From positions 1 to 22,477 of the IMG/VR virus record IMGVR_UViG_3300043466_001136: a DNA stretch of 22,477 bases; one strand, given 5' to 3'. This DNA comes from a virus. A program made the translations under genes and the position numbers. The notes below the pieces were generated by a model. The model was not told where the DNA came from and searched no databases. It worked only from the letters and a program-made list of their open reading frames with translations. This document shows, in pieces, positions 1 to 7,975 of this stretch (the first letter of the stretch is position 1; every line of letters starts with the position of its first letter).

Positions 1-2235
1 GACTACCTCCACCTGCCTGGTGTTATCACCTAAAAATATTCTTTTACTATCTGTAGTTCCATTTGAAAGGGTATTTGTTTGTAAAACAGTTGTTCCTGTC
101 TGATCATCAAATATTGTAAAATCTGAAGTTGTATTACTTTTAATGGAATAGTTGCCAACTTTAATTCTTCCCGCACCCTGTGCAATAATTCCTTCTTCAT
201 CAATTGTCCATCCCTGAGTTATAGCTCCATCTACATATGCTCCAAATCCACCACCTGATGCTAGTATTACTCCACTAATATCTGCAGAGGAAGCATACAA
301 ATCTCCAGCTAATGTTACTCTAAACGGGCTATCATTATCTGTTGGACTTGTACCGCCAGACCAAAAAACATTATCTGTACCATTGTAAGCACTGTTAATT
401 CCAGAGGTAGTATTAAGAACATTGTCGCTTGATACTGATATATACCCTAATGATGAGTTAAGAGATATTGTTCCTTGTCCAGTAGCAGATCTTTTAATCT
501 CTGTTGAATTTATCGTCCATCCACCAATACTTGCAGCATTTGTAACAAATACAGACCCATCTGTAAGTGGTGTAGTTAGAATTGTTGTGTATCCACCTGA
601 AGCATTATATGCTGCTATTCCAGATGAGTTAAAGATTGTTCTTATTCCACTACTTGCCGAACCTCCAGCACCTATGGCATAAAGTGATCCACCATTTAAT
701 AAAACATTTCCAGTAAATGATCCACCTCTTGCAGTAATATTTCCAGCTACATTAAAATCTTGACCATCCCATTGAATGTAGTTATTTGTATCTCCACCTA
801 ATTTAAATAGTGCAGATTGTGCTGAATCTATATACCAGTAGTTATTTGAATTAAATACTAAGCCTCTTTTTACTCCCCCGCTATCCTGAACACCATATCC
901 AAACTTAAATGTTCCAGTGTCTCCAGTTGCAGATGCACCAAAGTATCCAACAGTTGTTACATTCTTTCCAATAAAGGGTGTTCCTGTTGCCTGAGCAGTA
1001 CCTATAAAAAAATATGAAGAACTTGTATTATTAAATTGATCATATGATGCAATTGCAACCTCATAAACCGTTCCTATAGCTAAGCCACTAAGCCTAAACG
1101 ATGTTCCAGTGCCTGGAGAATCTACATAGGAATATGGATTACTACTACCATTTTCTCTAAATCTGATTCTATATCCACGCAATGTTGTATCTGAAACTGC
1201 AGACCAGGATATATCTACATATGCATTAAATCCAACCGTAGCACCTGCAGAGTTGTCTACTCCAGCTGTTGCTGATCCTGTAGATGGTGCTGCTGGTCCA
1301 GTAGTATCAACTGTAACTGGAGCTGTTGGTGTTACTTTTTGTGCAGCAGAAAAAGCAGTATAAACTCCACTGTCAGATGAAAACCTTGCCTTTACCCATC
1401 TGGGATTTGTATTAGTAGTTATTACATTTGCTGGAGAAACAGTATCAAAATAAACTCTTGAATATGTAACCCCTGTTGGCTCTGTGGAAGCGTTTGACTC
1501 ATATTCAACAATGTCAATAGCATCTAGTTCATCTTCTGTTGGTACTGTATATGATACGTTGTAGCCACTTATAGCTGGATTAACCGTTATAGTTGGAACT
1601 GGAAGATTAACAACATATGCAGGTACTGTGGTATCACAAACATCACTACTCTTATTATAAAATGCATCCATTGCATATACACAAACACTAGTAATATTAG
1701 TTCTAAAAATACCAATAGTAGATCTATTTAAAGATTTTGTTAGTGTTAAGGTTTGAGCTGTTTGTGTTCTATTTACGGGAAAAGTTCCAAAAGGAGTTCG
1801 TCTTACAAGACCTTCACTTGTTGTAATTTCTAAAACAAATTCTGTCACACCTTGATTAGCTGAATTTTCATAATCCCAATCAAAAGTAACAACAAGGCTT
1901 GTACCTGACCACGCTGTTGAAACATCAGTTATGCCTGCAATAACAACAGCACCAATGCCACCTATATATGGTGGACTTCCAGGTGATCCAGGATAAACTA
2001 CAGGTGGTGCTCCTGGTGGGTCTGCATTTACTCTGGGTGGTCCTGCAACACTGGTTCCGCCAAAAGATAATGGCAAACCGTTAGTGCCTACAACAATAAT
2101 CTCAGATCCCACAGATCTACGAAATTTATCTATGTTTTCTGGTAAAAGATTTGGATCAGTCGCAAGCACATATACTGGTTTATTCTGAGCAGTAGATCTT
2201 TTACTCTTGTACCTCGACTTATCCTGTTTTGCCAT
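1..2235 (-). CDS. Tail fibre / host-recognition protein, 3' part cut by the window edge
   Basis: The minus frame from ATG at 2235 stays open to base 1 (745 codons, no stop), so the C-terminus lies outside the window. The start is the first ATG after the upstream gene, which stops at 2250; a weak GATGAG lies just before it. Residues 1-40 are basic and polar. A Gly/Pro-rich linker at about 65-92 contains PGSPGSPP. Three beta-sandwich, fibronectin III-like stretches follow at about 95-203, 205-310 and 312-410; the last has the typical pattern ISWSAVSD, then RGYRIRFRE, then GLAIGTVYEVAIASYD. After residue 420 come short fibre-type repeats: IQWDGQDFNVAGNI near 490, GWTINSTEI near 575 and GWTIDEEGI near 678. 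FnIII arrays followed by such Gly/Asn-rich shaft repeats are typical of siphovirus tail fibres and J-like tip proteins. The adhesive tip, and any C-terminal self-cleaving chaperone, would be off the left edge. The receptor cannot be inferred. Confidence 0.85.
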   Translation of the reverse strand, partial: MAKQDKSRYKSKRSTAQNKPVYVLATDPNLLPENIDKFRRSVGSEIIVVGTNGLPLSFGGTSVAGPPRVNADPPGAPPVVYPGSPGSPPYIGGIGAVVIAGITDVSTAWSGTSLVVTFDWDYENSANQGVTEFVLEITTSEGLVRRTPFGTFPVNRTQTAQTLTLTKSLNRSTIGIFRTNITSVCVYAMDAFYNKSSDVCDTTVPAYVVNLPVPTITVNPAISGYNVSYTVPTEDELDAIDIVEYESNASTEPTGVTYSRVYFDTVSPANVITTNTNPRWVKARFSSDSGVYTAFSAAQKVTPTAPVTVDTTGPAAPSTGSATAGVDNSAGATVGFNAYVDISWSAVSDTTLRGYRIRFRENGSSNPYSYVDSPGTGTSFRLSGLAIGTVYEVAIASYDQFNNTSSSYFFIGTAQATGTPFIGKNVTTVGYFGASATGDTGTFKFGYGVQDSGGVKRGLVFNSNNYWYIDSAQSALFKLGGDTNNYIQWDGQDFNVAGNITARGGSFTGNVLLNGGSLYAIGAGGSASSGIRTIFNSSGIAAYNASGGYTTILTTPLTDGSVFVTNAASIGGWTINSTEIKRSATGQGTISLNSSLGYISVSSDNVLNTTSGINSAYNGTDNVFWSGGTSPTDNDSPFRVTLAGDLYASSADISGVILASGGGFGAYVDGAITQGWTIDEEGIIAQGAGRIKVGNYSIKSNTTSDFTIFDDQTGTTVLQTNTLSNGTTDSKRIFLGDNTRQVEVV

Positions 2236-2249
2236 AGCTCATCAACTAT

Positions 2250-2783
2250 TTACTTTGGTCCAAGTGCAATCCAGTTAACATAAAAAACAAATTGATCAAG
2301 ATCTTGAGCAGTTATTGCCCCTGTTGCTGTTGTTTTTTTACTTCTTGCGTTTACAATTCTTATTGTAAATTGATTACTAGTAACCTCTTGTACGGTTATC
2401 ATAATATCTAAATTATTAGTTAAAGATTCGAGCGTACTTGTATGTCTACCTGTAACAACCACTGCTGGAGCTGAACTAAATGCTGTAGCACCAGCCTGTG
2501 TAAAAATAACATCTTTATAGTGAACATAGCCTCCTTCAGCAGTTTGAAATGTTGCATCTGTTGGATCTAGCCTTGTTCTTCCAGTAATTATCTTTTGAGA
2601 ATTTGGGTCATACTCATATGCAAAGTCTTCGGTAGTGCTCCAGGCTGACTCTGCAGGAGCTTGTGCACCAAAGTTGTTAGTAATAGCATTAATACTATCG
2701 CTATGCTGATTAACAACATTAACAACCTGTTGCCAAGAAGCTAGATCAATCGTGTTTGGATCTGATATTTTTACATATGGCAT
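2250..2783 (-). CDS. Small tail-tip protein with H-type lectin-like domain
   Basis: A 177-residue protein between the tail hub and the fibre. It starts at ATG 2783 behind an AGGAG site five bases upstream. Residues 1-45 look helical and may be an attachment or trimerisation segment (DLASWQQVVNVVNQHSDSINAI). Residues 65-177 are beta-rich. They follow the layout of H-type lectin domains: a strand with FSSAPAVVVTGRH, a segment LDIMITVQEVTSNQFTIRIVNA, and a terminal strand ending FYVNWIALG, close to the W-x-A-x-G ending of that fold. H-type lectins bind sugars, and such domains recur in phage tail proteins, so a role in glycan binding at the tail tip is plausible. This is pattern recognition, not a profile match; a generic baseplate or collar beta-sandwich is the alternative. 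The gene is separated from the hub by 39 bases that hold an extended -10 box. Confidence 0.8.
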   Translation of the reverse strand: MPYVKISDPNTIDLASWQQVVNVVNQHSDSINAITNNFGAQAPAESAWSTTEDFAYEYDPNSQKIITGRTRLDPTDATFQTAEGGYVHYKDVIFTQAGATAFSSAPAVVVTGRHTSTLESLTNNLDIMITVQEVTSNQFTIRIVNARSKKTTATGAITAQDLDQFVFYVNWIALGPK

Positions 2784-2802
2784 TTTATTCTCCTAGTGAT
2801 TA

Positions 2803-2811
2803 ATTATAGCA
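2803..2811 (-). promoter_or_regulatory. Extended -10 promoter box before the lectin-like tail gene
   Basis: Minus strand reads TGCTATAAT in the 39-base gap between the hub stop (2823) and the ATG at 2783. TGn-TATAAT is a full extended -10 element; no good -35 hexamer is visible. The predicted leader is about 12 bases and contains AGGAG. The same motif recurs before five other genes in this window. Confidence 0.45.
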
Positions 2812-2822
2812 TAGAGCAAAGA

Positions 2823-5800
2823 TTAAAGTTTCTTTAAGATTAGACTTGTCTCAAGCCCTGAATTAAAGGTATTAGATACTGAGTGTACTACGTATCTTTG
2901 TTCTGAAAGTCCTTTTAGATAATAAGATAGGCTAATAATATCTCCTACCTGAATCAAAGGGTTTCCAAAAATATTAAGACTAACAGTTCTTGAGAAACCA
3001 TCTATGCTTTTCTCAATTAGCCTAACAAGCCTTCTGGCAGCGTCTAAGGACTGAATCCACTCTGAGTCTACCTGAACTACCTCAGAAGGGTTTCCTGAGT
3101 CTATGACGACCTCTAGAATAGCAGGATCAGCAGGAGCAACAATTTCATGTGTCCATAAATTTAAATTTACTGTTACTGACTCTGTGCCAGTTGACTCTTT
3201 AGATAATAATACAACGTGTGGAGAGTTATTGGCTATAGCAAAGATACCTCTAAACCCTGTATTGATTGGTGTTGAGTATGACAATGAATCTTCATATACA
3301 TACTTAATGTTATATTTACTTCTGTCTTCTGGTTGTTCCCCAGGATAATAAACCATGGCATACATTATTGGAAGAATATCTACAGATACCGCTGCTGGAG
3401 TCATATACTGAATATCATATACATTGATTCCAGATACCTCTGGAGTTGTTTGCATCATGTAGGTTGGAGAAAGACTGTATAGTGGTTGATTCTGAACAAT
3501 ACCGTTTAAAAATTCTCGATCCTGATAAAAATAACTTACGCTTCTTTCGTTTAAAGCTTTTTTGGTTGCGTGTATTTCTCTTACAGATGCAGGATATAAT
3601 GTTGAATTCCCTATATTTTGTATATATGGTATTGCGGGACTAGTACTAATCTCTTGAGGACTAACTGAAGCAAAAAATCCAAAAACTGTTCCAGACTCCA
3701 TATTATCTGGGACTACTGGTTTTTGTCTCATTCCAGTTAAGTTATTTATTTTTGTTGGTTGCCAACTTAAATATTCTATTTCTTCAGGTTCTGGATCACA
3801 ATTTGCCCCTGTTCCACCTGGCTTACATTCTCCTATTGTGTCACATCCTCCATTACCAATATCCGCAGCTTTACAAGTTAAATAACTAAGTTCACCTGGC
3901 TGCACCATCCATGAACCTATTTCAATATTATTAATAAAAACAGATATTGATTGCTTAGGATCTGCAACTGTTCCGTTTTCTCCGTCTGTTCCATCTGTAA
4001 GGTTTTTTACTACTTTTAAATTAAATACTTTATCTGAAACATTGCTATATGTTGCAGGCTTTGTACTTGTATCTTTCTTGGCAATTTTAGCAAAGTTATT
4101 TATAATACTGTTGCATTCTCCAGTAACCTCAGACCATGCATGCATAAGTCCTTCAGAATCATAGATTGATAACAAATACTGATATCTAGGTGTATCATAA
4201 AAGTCATCAGTTGCTGGATTTTTTTTGGAAATTCTTGAAATCTCAACAAAATATGCTCCGTCACTATCTGTTGTGCCAGCCATATTAAAAAATAATCCAG
4301 CAGCACTTGAGGTTTGATCTGGCATGTCAAACTTGACAGAATATGTTTGATACCCTTCATCTCTTTTGGTAGTAGGATAAATAATTGTTTTATCTGATCC
4401 AGACCTGGTGACACGTATTTTATCTACGGATGGTAGTGAGCTATCGGCAGCATTGTTATTTATGATGGTAGCTTTTCCAGTTGTTGTAGATGCTACAAAA
4501 GTATCACTAATCAATCCTTGAGATAGTGATTTGCTAGCTAGGTTATCTTTAATTCTTGTATGTGGTTGAGCATATGTTCCAAACAATCCTCTTTTTACAC
4601 CCTTAATAAGACCTGTAGGTCTTACGTCAACATCGTTATCTGCAAAGATTGTTGCTTCTCCACCAGAAACATAAGTTCCAGTGGTGGTATTAGCTATTGT
4701 AAATGATGTACTTGTTCTGGCAGTTACAACACCAGCTAGTGCATATTTTTGTGGGTCAATAGCAGTAACCATCACTCTATCGCCAACTTTAAAAGTATTG
4801 TTAGCTGTATAAACCACATTTGTTCCACTGCCTACAGCATTTGTAATAGTTGCAAAAGAAACTTTTAGCTTTGCGTCATATGTTTTAATAAACTTACTAA
4901 TCTCTGCATTTAGTTCTAAGTTATTTTTTACTACTATAGGAACTGGCTTTACTGCACTTCCCCCAGAAACATAGGTTCCAATTGCAGCACTAGCCAATTT
5001 AAATGATGTGCTAGTTCTGTCAGTAACTAAACCAGATAAAGAGTAAACTGCTGGATTAACATTAGTAACTGTAACTCTGTCTCCAACAGCAAAAGTATTG
5101 TTAGCGGTATATGTCACTTTTGTTCCATCCCCAACTGCATTAGTAATGGTTGCAGAAGAAAGATTTGAATTAGATAACTCAAACTCTTTATTATCAAAAG
5201 AAAGAATTTCATTTTCAATAAATACATAGCCGTTGGAGCTTACGTTGTATGTATGAAAGATATCTAATAAGTCATTTACATTTAGTTGATACTCATTAGC
5301 AAATTCAGACATATCTGCATTTAAATAGTTAAAACCAACAGAGTCTGTTGTTTCTTGTGACCAGACAACATCATTAGAGGTTGTAATTACAAATGAAGGA
5401 GAATTCTTGATAGCTGAGTTTTTAACATTTTGTAATGACGGGGATTGCTTAATCTGTGGAGTTTGGTATCTTAAAGAGACCTTACCTGGTTTGGCAGATA
5501 CTGAAGAAGAATACCCACCGTTAACAATGTTGTAGTCTGAAATAAATGTAGATGCTGCTTCACCAGAGAGCATCTTCTTTAAGCTTAAAAACTTCATGAT
5601 TCCATATTCATCAATATGGGCACCTATCTGATATGCCATAAATATTTCATTTAGTGCATCTAGGACTGTTGTATCCTGTGAGTTAGAATAGTAGTAAGAA
5701 AGATCCATTGGATAGTTTTTGTCATTACATATCTGGAATAGGCTATCATAATCATAGTCTGTAAAGCCACTTAGATCAAGTAGGTTTGTGATTACTTCAA

Positions 5801-7499
5801 ATACCGTCTTTAGATTTGCTACATAATCCGATACCTGCAAAGTTTGCAAGAATCTTGAAACATCGTATGCCTGAACTGATACGCTCTTCATATCATTTTC
5901 TTGCCAGTCGTCGGTATAAAATACTCCTCCAGGAATATAAACTCCTGAGTCGGTTGGAGATCCAGCTATATATGTATAATTAGAAAGAAGATATCCTAGA
6001 TACATCTTAACATTTTTTCTAAGAATGTTAGCAAGGATTGTTGTTGACTGTGTGCTTTGCATTGAAAATATAGGAACAACACTTCCCTGATTATCCCCTG
6101 GAATACCCGTAAATCTAATATTAGCATCGTTTGTATTTAATGAAGATATTGGTAAAACAGAATTGCCAGAGTCTAATGATTTATCAATGTCCATAGATTC
6201 TACCAAATCTGTTAGGTCAATTTCTAGTCTTGGGGATATTTCAATAACTTGCATTCTAGATAAATCTTTTTTAACAGATGTGCTGGTGTATGAGTCAAAT
6301 TCTGTTTTATTTTCTTTTGTTGTTTGTGTTACAGTAATTTTAGAAACTGTTGTAGATATTGACAGTGACCCCGCATCATTTAGTCTAGGTGTAGTTGCCC
6401 ACTTGTCTGTAGTCCATGAAGAACCATTCCAGTATAAAACAATTAGGCCTCTTGCATCAGGCTTTATCGTGGTAGTGTTAGGAAGAGTACTACTGACAAC
6501 GGTAATAGGTGATGCTGAGCCATTAATATAAATATTTACAGTTGGGGTAGTCATTAATGCATTGAACTTAATTACAAGCTTATTAGTCCTAATAGCAGAT
6601 TCGTATATTCCAGTTATGCTGGTTGGATTAAATACAGCTGGATCATTAGTAGTTGTTTCCTCTGAAACAAAATATCTGTACTGGGCAATATTAGATGGCA
6701 GTACCGTTTTAAAAACTGGAACTGGTGGAGAAGCTAAAAAGAATTCTGGATTTTGAATAATTGGGCTTATTGGAGAATATGTATCTGCAGTATATCCAGA
6801 TATAACAGATGAGTTAATTTTTCTATACTCAGTTGGTAAACTGCATCTATTATCTCCTGATGCTACATAAGATTCTCCTGGTCTAAAATATTCAAAAGCA
6901 GATTCTGTTGGATATAAAGAAGAATTACGATAGTCAAAATATGTTGTTTCATAAATTTCTGGCTCTGTAAAATATACAATGGGGTCAGCAGTTGTTGTAT
7001 TTAATGAGTTTGACGAAATAGAATATGTAAAAGAAGATATTGTTTTAGATGGATCTGATACGCCAATATAAGTAATAATCTTAGTCCAACCAAGAGAGTC
7101 TAGCTCTTCATGAGATGTTCCGTACTGATTAGCTTTATCTGTGTTATTTCCTGTGCCTTTTGCAGATGCTGTAATTAGCAGAGTATCAACACTATTTGTT
7201 TTTGCATATGTAACAATCTTATAAGCTTTGCCACCAGCAGTTGATACCGTATATGTAACAGACCCAGTACCATTTACTGTCTGAAAGCTTTTTGTCGTAT
7301 TCGTAAAGTTTGGTTTTGATTCAGAGCCTGCATTTGCAACTGTTCCAGATGTTAGTGACTTATTTATACTTGTTCCATTGCCAGCAACAGTTATATATGG
7401 TGGAGTAAATAGATTATTATTCCATTCTGCAGACACTACTGGTGTCATGTATATGGATTGAGCATTTGCAAATATTGAAGAGCTTACATTCGTTAGCAT
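2823..7499 (-). CDS. Tail hub / Tal-like protein with multiple inserted carbohydrate-binding-like modules
   Basis: A 1558-residue protein whose ATG shares one base with the stop of the upstream gene (TAATG at 7499), so the two are translationally coupled. The N-terminal 430 residues are Ser/Thr-rich, beta-strand-rich and resemble adhesin or carbohydrate-binding modules. Residues about 430-680 look like the first half of a phage hub (gp27/Tal type): DLTDLVESMDIDKSL, QAYDVSRFLQTL, VFEVITNLLDLSGF, GAHIDEYGIMKFLSL. Two copies of a 68-residue module lie at 783-850 and 883-950. Residues about 990-1260 look like a LamG/concanavalin-type jelly roll (AAGLFFNMAG, GAYFVEISRI), with a Cys-rich loop near 1200-1225. 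The last 70 residues (RTVSLNIFGNPLIQVGDIISLSYY to the end) match the classic C-terminal part of Tal-like hubs. I infer that the hub fold is split by large adhesive insertions. It would form the tail-tip ring that contacts the cell and the tape measure. No peptidase or glycosidase motif was recognised. Confidence 0.8.
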   Translation of the reverse strand: MLTNVSSSIFANAQSIYMTPVVSAEWNNNLFTPPYITVAGNGTSINKSLTSGTVANAGSESKPNFTNTTKSFQTVNGTGSVTYTVSTAGGKAYKIVTYAKTNSVDTLLITASAKGTGNNTDKANQYGTSHEELDSLGWTKIITYIGVSDPSKTISSFTYSISSNSLNTTTADPIVYFTEPEIYETTYFDYRNSSLYPTESAFEYFRPGESYVASGDNRCSLPTEYRKINSSVISGYTADTYSPISPIIQNPEFFLASPPVPVFKTVLPSNIAQYRYFVSEETTTNDPAVFNPTSITGIYESAIRTNKLVIKFNALMTTPTVNIYINGSASPITVVSSTLPNTTTIKPDARGLIVLYWNGSSWTTDKWATTPRLNDAGSLSISTTVSKITVTQTTKENKTEFDSYTSTSVKKDLSRMQVIEISPRLEIDLTDLVESMDIDKSLDSGNSVLPISSLNTNDANIRFTGIPGDNQGSVVPIFSMQSTQSTTILANILRKNVKMYLGYLLSNYTYIAGSPTDSGVYIPGGVFYTDDWQENDMKSVSVQAYDVSRFLQTLQVSDYVANLKTVFEVITNLLDLSGFTDYDYDSLFQICNDKNYPMDLSYYYSNSQDTTVLDALNEIFMAYQIGAHIDEYGIMKFLSLKKMLSGEAASTFISDYNIVNGGYSSSVSAKPGKVSLRYQTPQIKQSPSLQNVKNSAIKNSPSFVITTSNDVVWSQETTDSVGFNYLNADMSEFANEYQLNVNDLLDIFHTYNVSSNGYVFIENEILSFDNKEFELSNSNLSSATITNAVGDGTKVTYTANNTFAVGDRVTVTNVNPAVYSLSGLVTDRTSTSFKLASAAIGTYVSGGSAVKPVPIVVKNNLELNAEISKFIKTYDAKLKVSFATITNAVGSGTNVVYTANNTFKVGDRVMVTAIDPQKYALAGVVTARTSTSFTIANTTTGTYVSGGEATIFADNDVDVRPTGLIKGVKRGLFGTYAQPHTRIKDNLASKSLSQGLISDTFVASTTTGKATIINNNAADSSLPSVDKIRVTRSGSDKTIIYPTTKRDEGYQTYSVKFDMPDQTSSAAGLFFNMAGTTDSDGAYFVEISRISKKNPATDDFYDTPRYQYLLSIYDSEGLMHAWSEVTGECNSIINNFAKIAKKDTSTKPATYSNVSDKVFNLKVVKNLTDGTDGENGTVADPKQSISVFINNIEIGSWMVQPGELSYLTCKAADIGNGGCDTIGECKPGGTGANCDPEPEEIEYLSWQPTKINNLTGMRQKPVVPDNMESGTVFGFFASVSPQEISTSPAIPYIQNIGNSTLYPASVREIHATKKALNERSVSYFYQDREFLNGIVQNQPLYSLSPTYMMQTTPEVSGINVYDIQYMTPAAVSVDILPIMYAMVYYPGEQPEDRSKYNIKYVYEDSLSYSTPINTGFRGIFAIANNSPHVVLLSKESTGTESVTVNLNLWTHEIVAPADPAILEVVIDSGNPSEVVQVDSEWIQSLDAARRLVRLIEKSIDGFSRTVSLNIFGNPLIQVGDIISLSYYLKGLSEQRYVVHSVSNTFNSGLETSLILKKL
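4650..4853 (-). repeat. Internal repeat copy B in tail hub (68 residues)
   Basis: Encodes hub residues 883-950. It shares with copy A the pattern ATITNAVG-x-GT-x-V-x-YTANNTF-x-VGDRV, then RTSTSF and GTYVSGG. The nucleotide sequences are also clearly similar, which suggests a fairly recent duplication. Copies A and B start exactly 300 bases (100 codons) apart. Confidence 0.85.
4950..5153 (-). repeat. Internal repeat copy A in tail hub (68 residues)
   Basis: Encodes hub residues 783-850, the first of two in-frame copies of a beta-rich module with GDRVTVTNVNP and GTYVSGG. A 32-residue linker (NNLELNAEISKFIKTYDAKL) separates it from copy B. It may be a small adhesin-like or Ig-like domain; the fold is not identified. 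Confidence 0.85.
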
Positions 7500-7975
7500 T
7501 AAATCTCCGTGAATTCAATATCCATAGATACGTAATCTGAAACTCTTGTTCTATTGATTACCCTTTTAGAGAAGTTAGAAATAAACACAGTATATTCCTT
7601 TGAGCCTTCTGCAGCTGACTTAAAATAGAAATCATCTGGTGCAGCCCCTCTTGCTGTTCCTGTAGTAATTTCAGAAACAATAACTTTAATATAGATAGGT
7701 ATTCCCACGTTAGCCTTATAGAATGACTCTAGCCATGCAGCTCCCTTGTTACCATCTACGCACTCTGAGGTCTTAGATGGAACATATGACCAGCTTGTGC
7801 TGATCTTGTCTTTTTGAGCTACTACGTACTTTTTAAGTGTACCGTTTGCCATACGGGATTCAGTCTGAATAAGTTCGGGGGTAACAGTAATCTCTGCCCT
7901 ATTATGGTCTGTAAGCTTATACCATGTAGAGTTATTTAAAGATACATGTATTCCAGCTTGTATTGGGTATGACAT
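7499..7975 (-). CDS. Distal-tail-like protein (Dit-like or minor tail protein)
   Basis: A 158-residue protein coupled on both sides: its ATG overlaps the tape measure stop (TAATG at 7975) and its stop overlaps the hub start (TAATG at 7499). It is mostly predicted beta strand: STWYKLTDHNRAEITVTPE near 16-34, then a Trp-containing strand DKISTSWSYVPSKT near 56-69, a helix GNKGAAWLESFYKANVG, and strands IPIYIKVIV and TVFISNFSKRVI. It ends in SMDIEFTEI, which resembles the closing strand of tail-tube-fold proteins. Its position directly after the tape measure and before the hub is that of the distal tail protein, which caps the tube and docks the hub. Lack of a clear family signature makes the Dit name an inference from order and fold. 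Confidence 0.75.
   Translation of the reverse strand: MSYPIQAGIHVSLNNSTWYKLTDHNRAEITVTPELIQTESRMANGTLKKYVVAQKDKISTSWSYVPSKTSECVDGNKGAAWLESFYKANVGIPIYIKVIVSEITTGTARGAAPDDFYFKSAAEGSKEYTVFISNFSKRVINRTRVSDYVSMDIEFTEI

Noticed and set aside
4100-4414. A minus frame of 104 codons inside the hub gene
   Set aside because: Overlaps the hub coding frame, which has recognisable modules on both sides.
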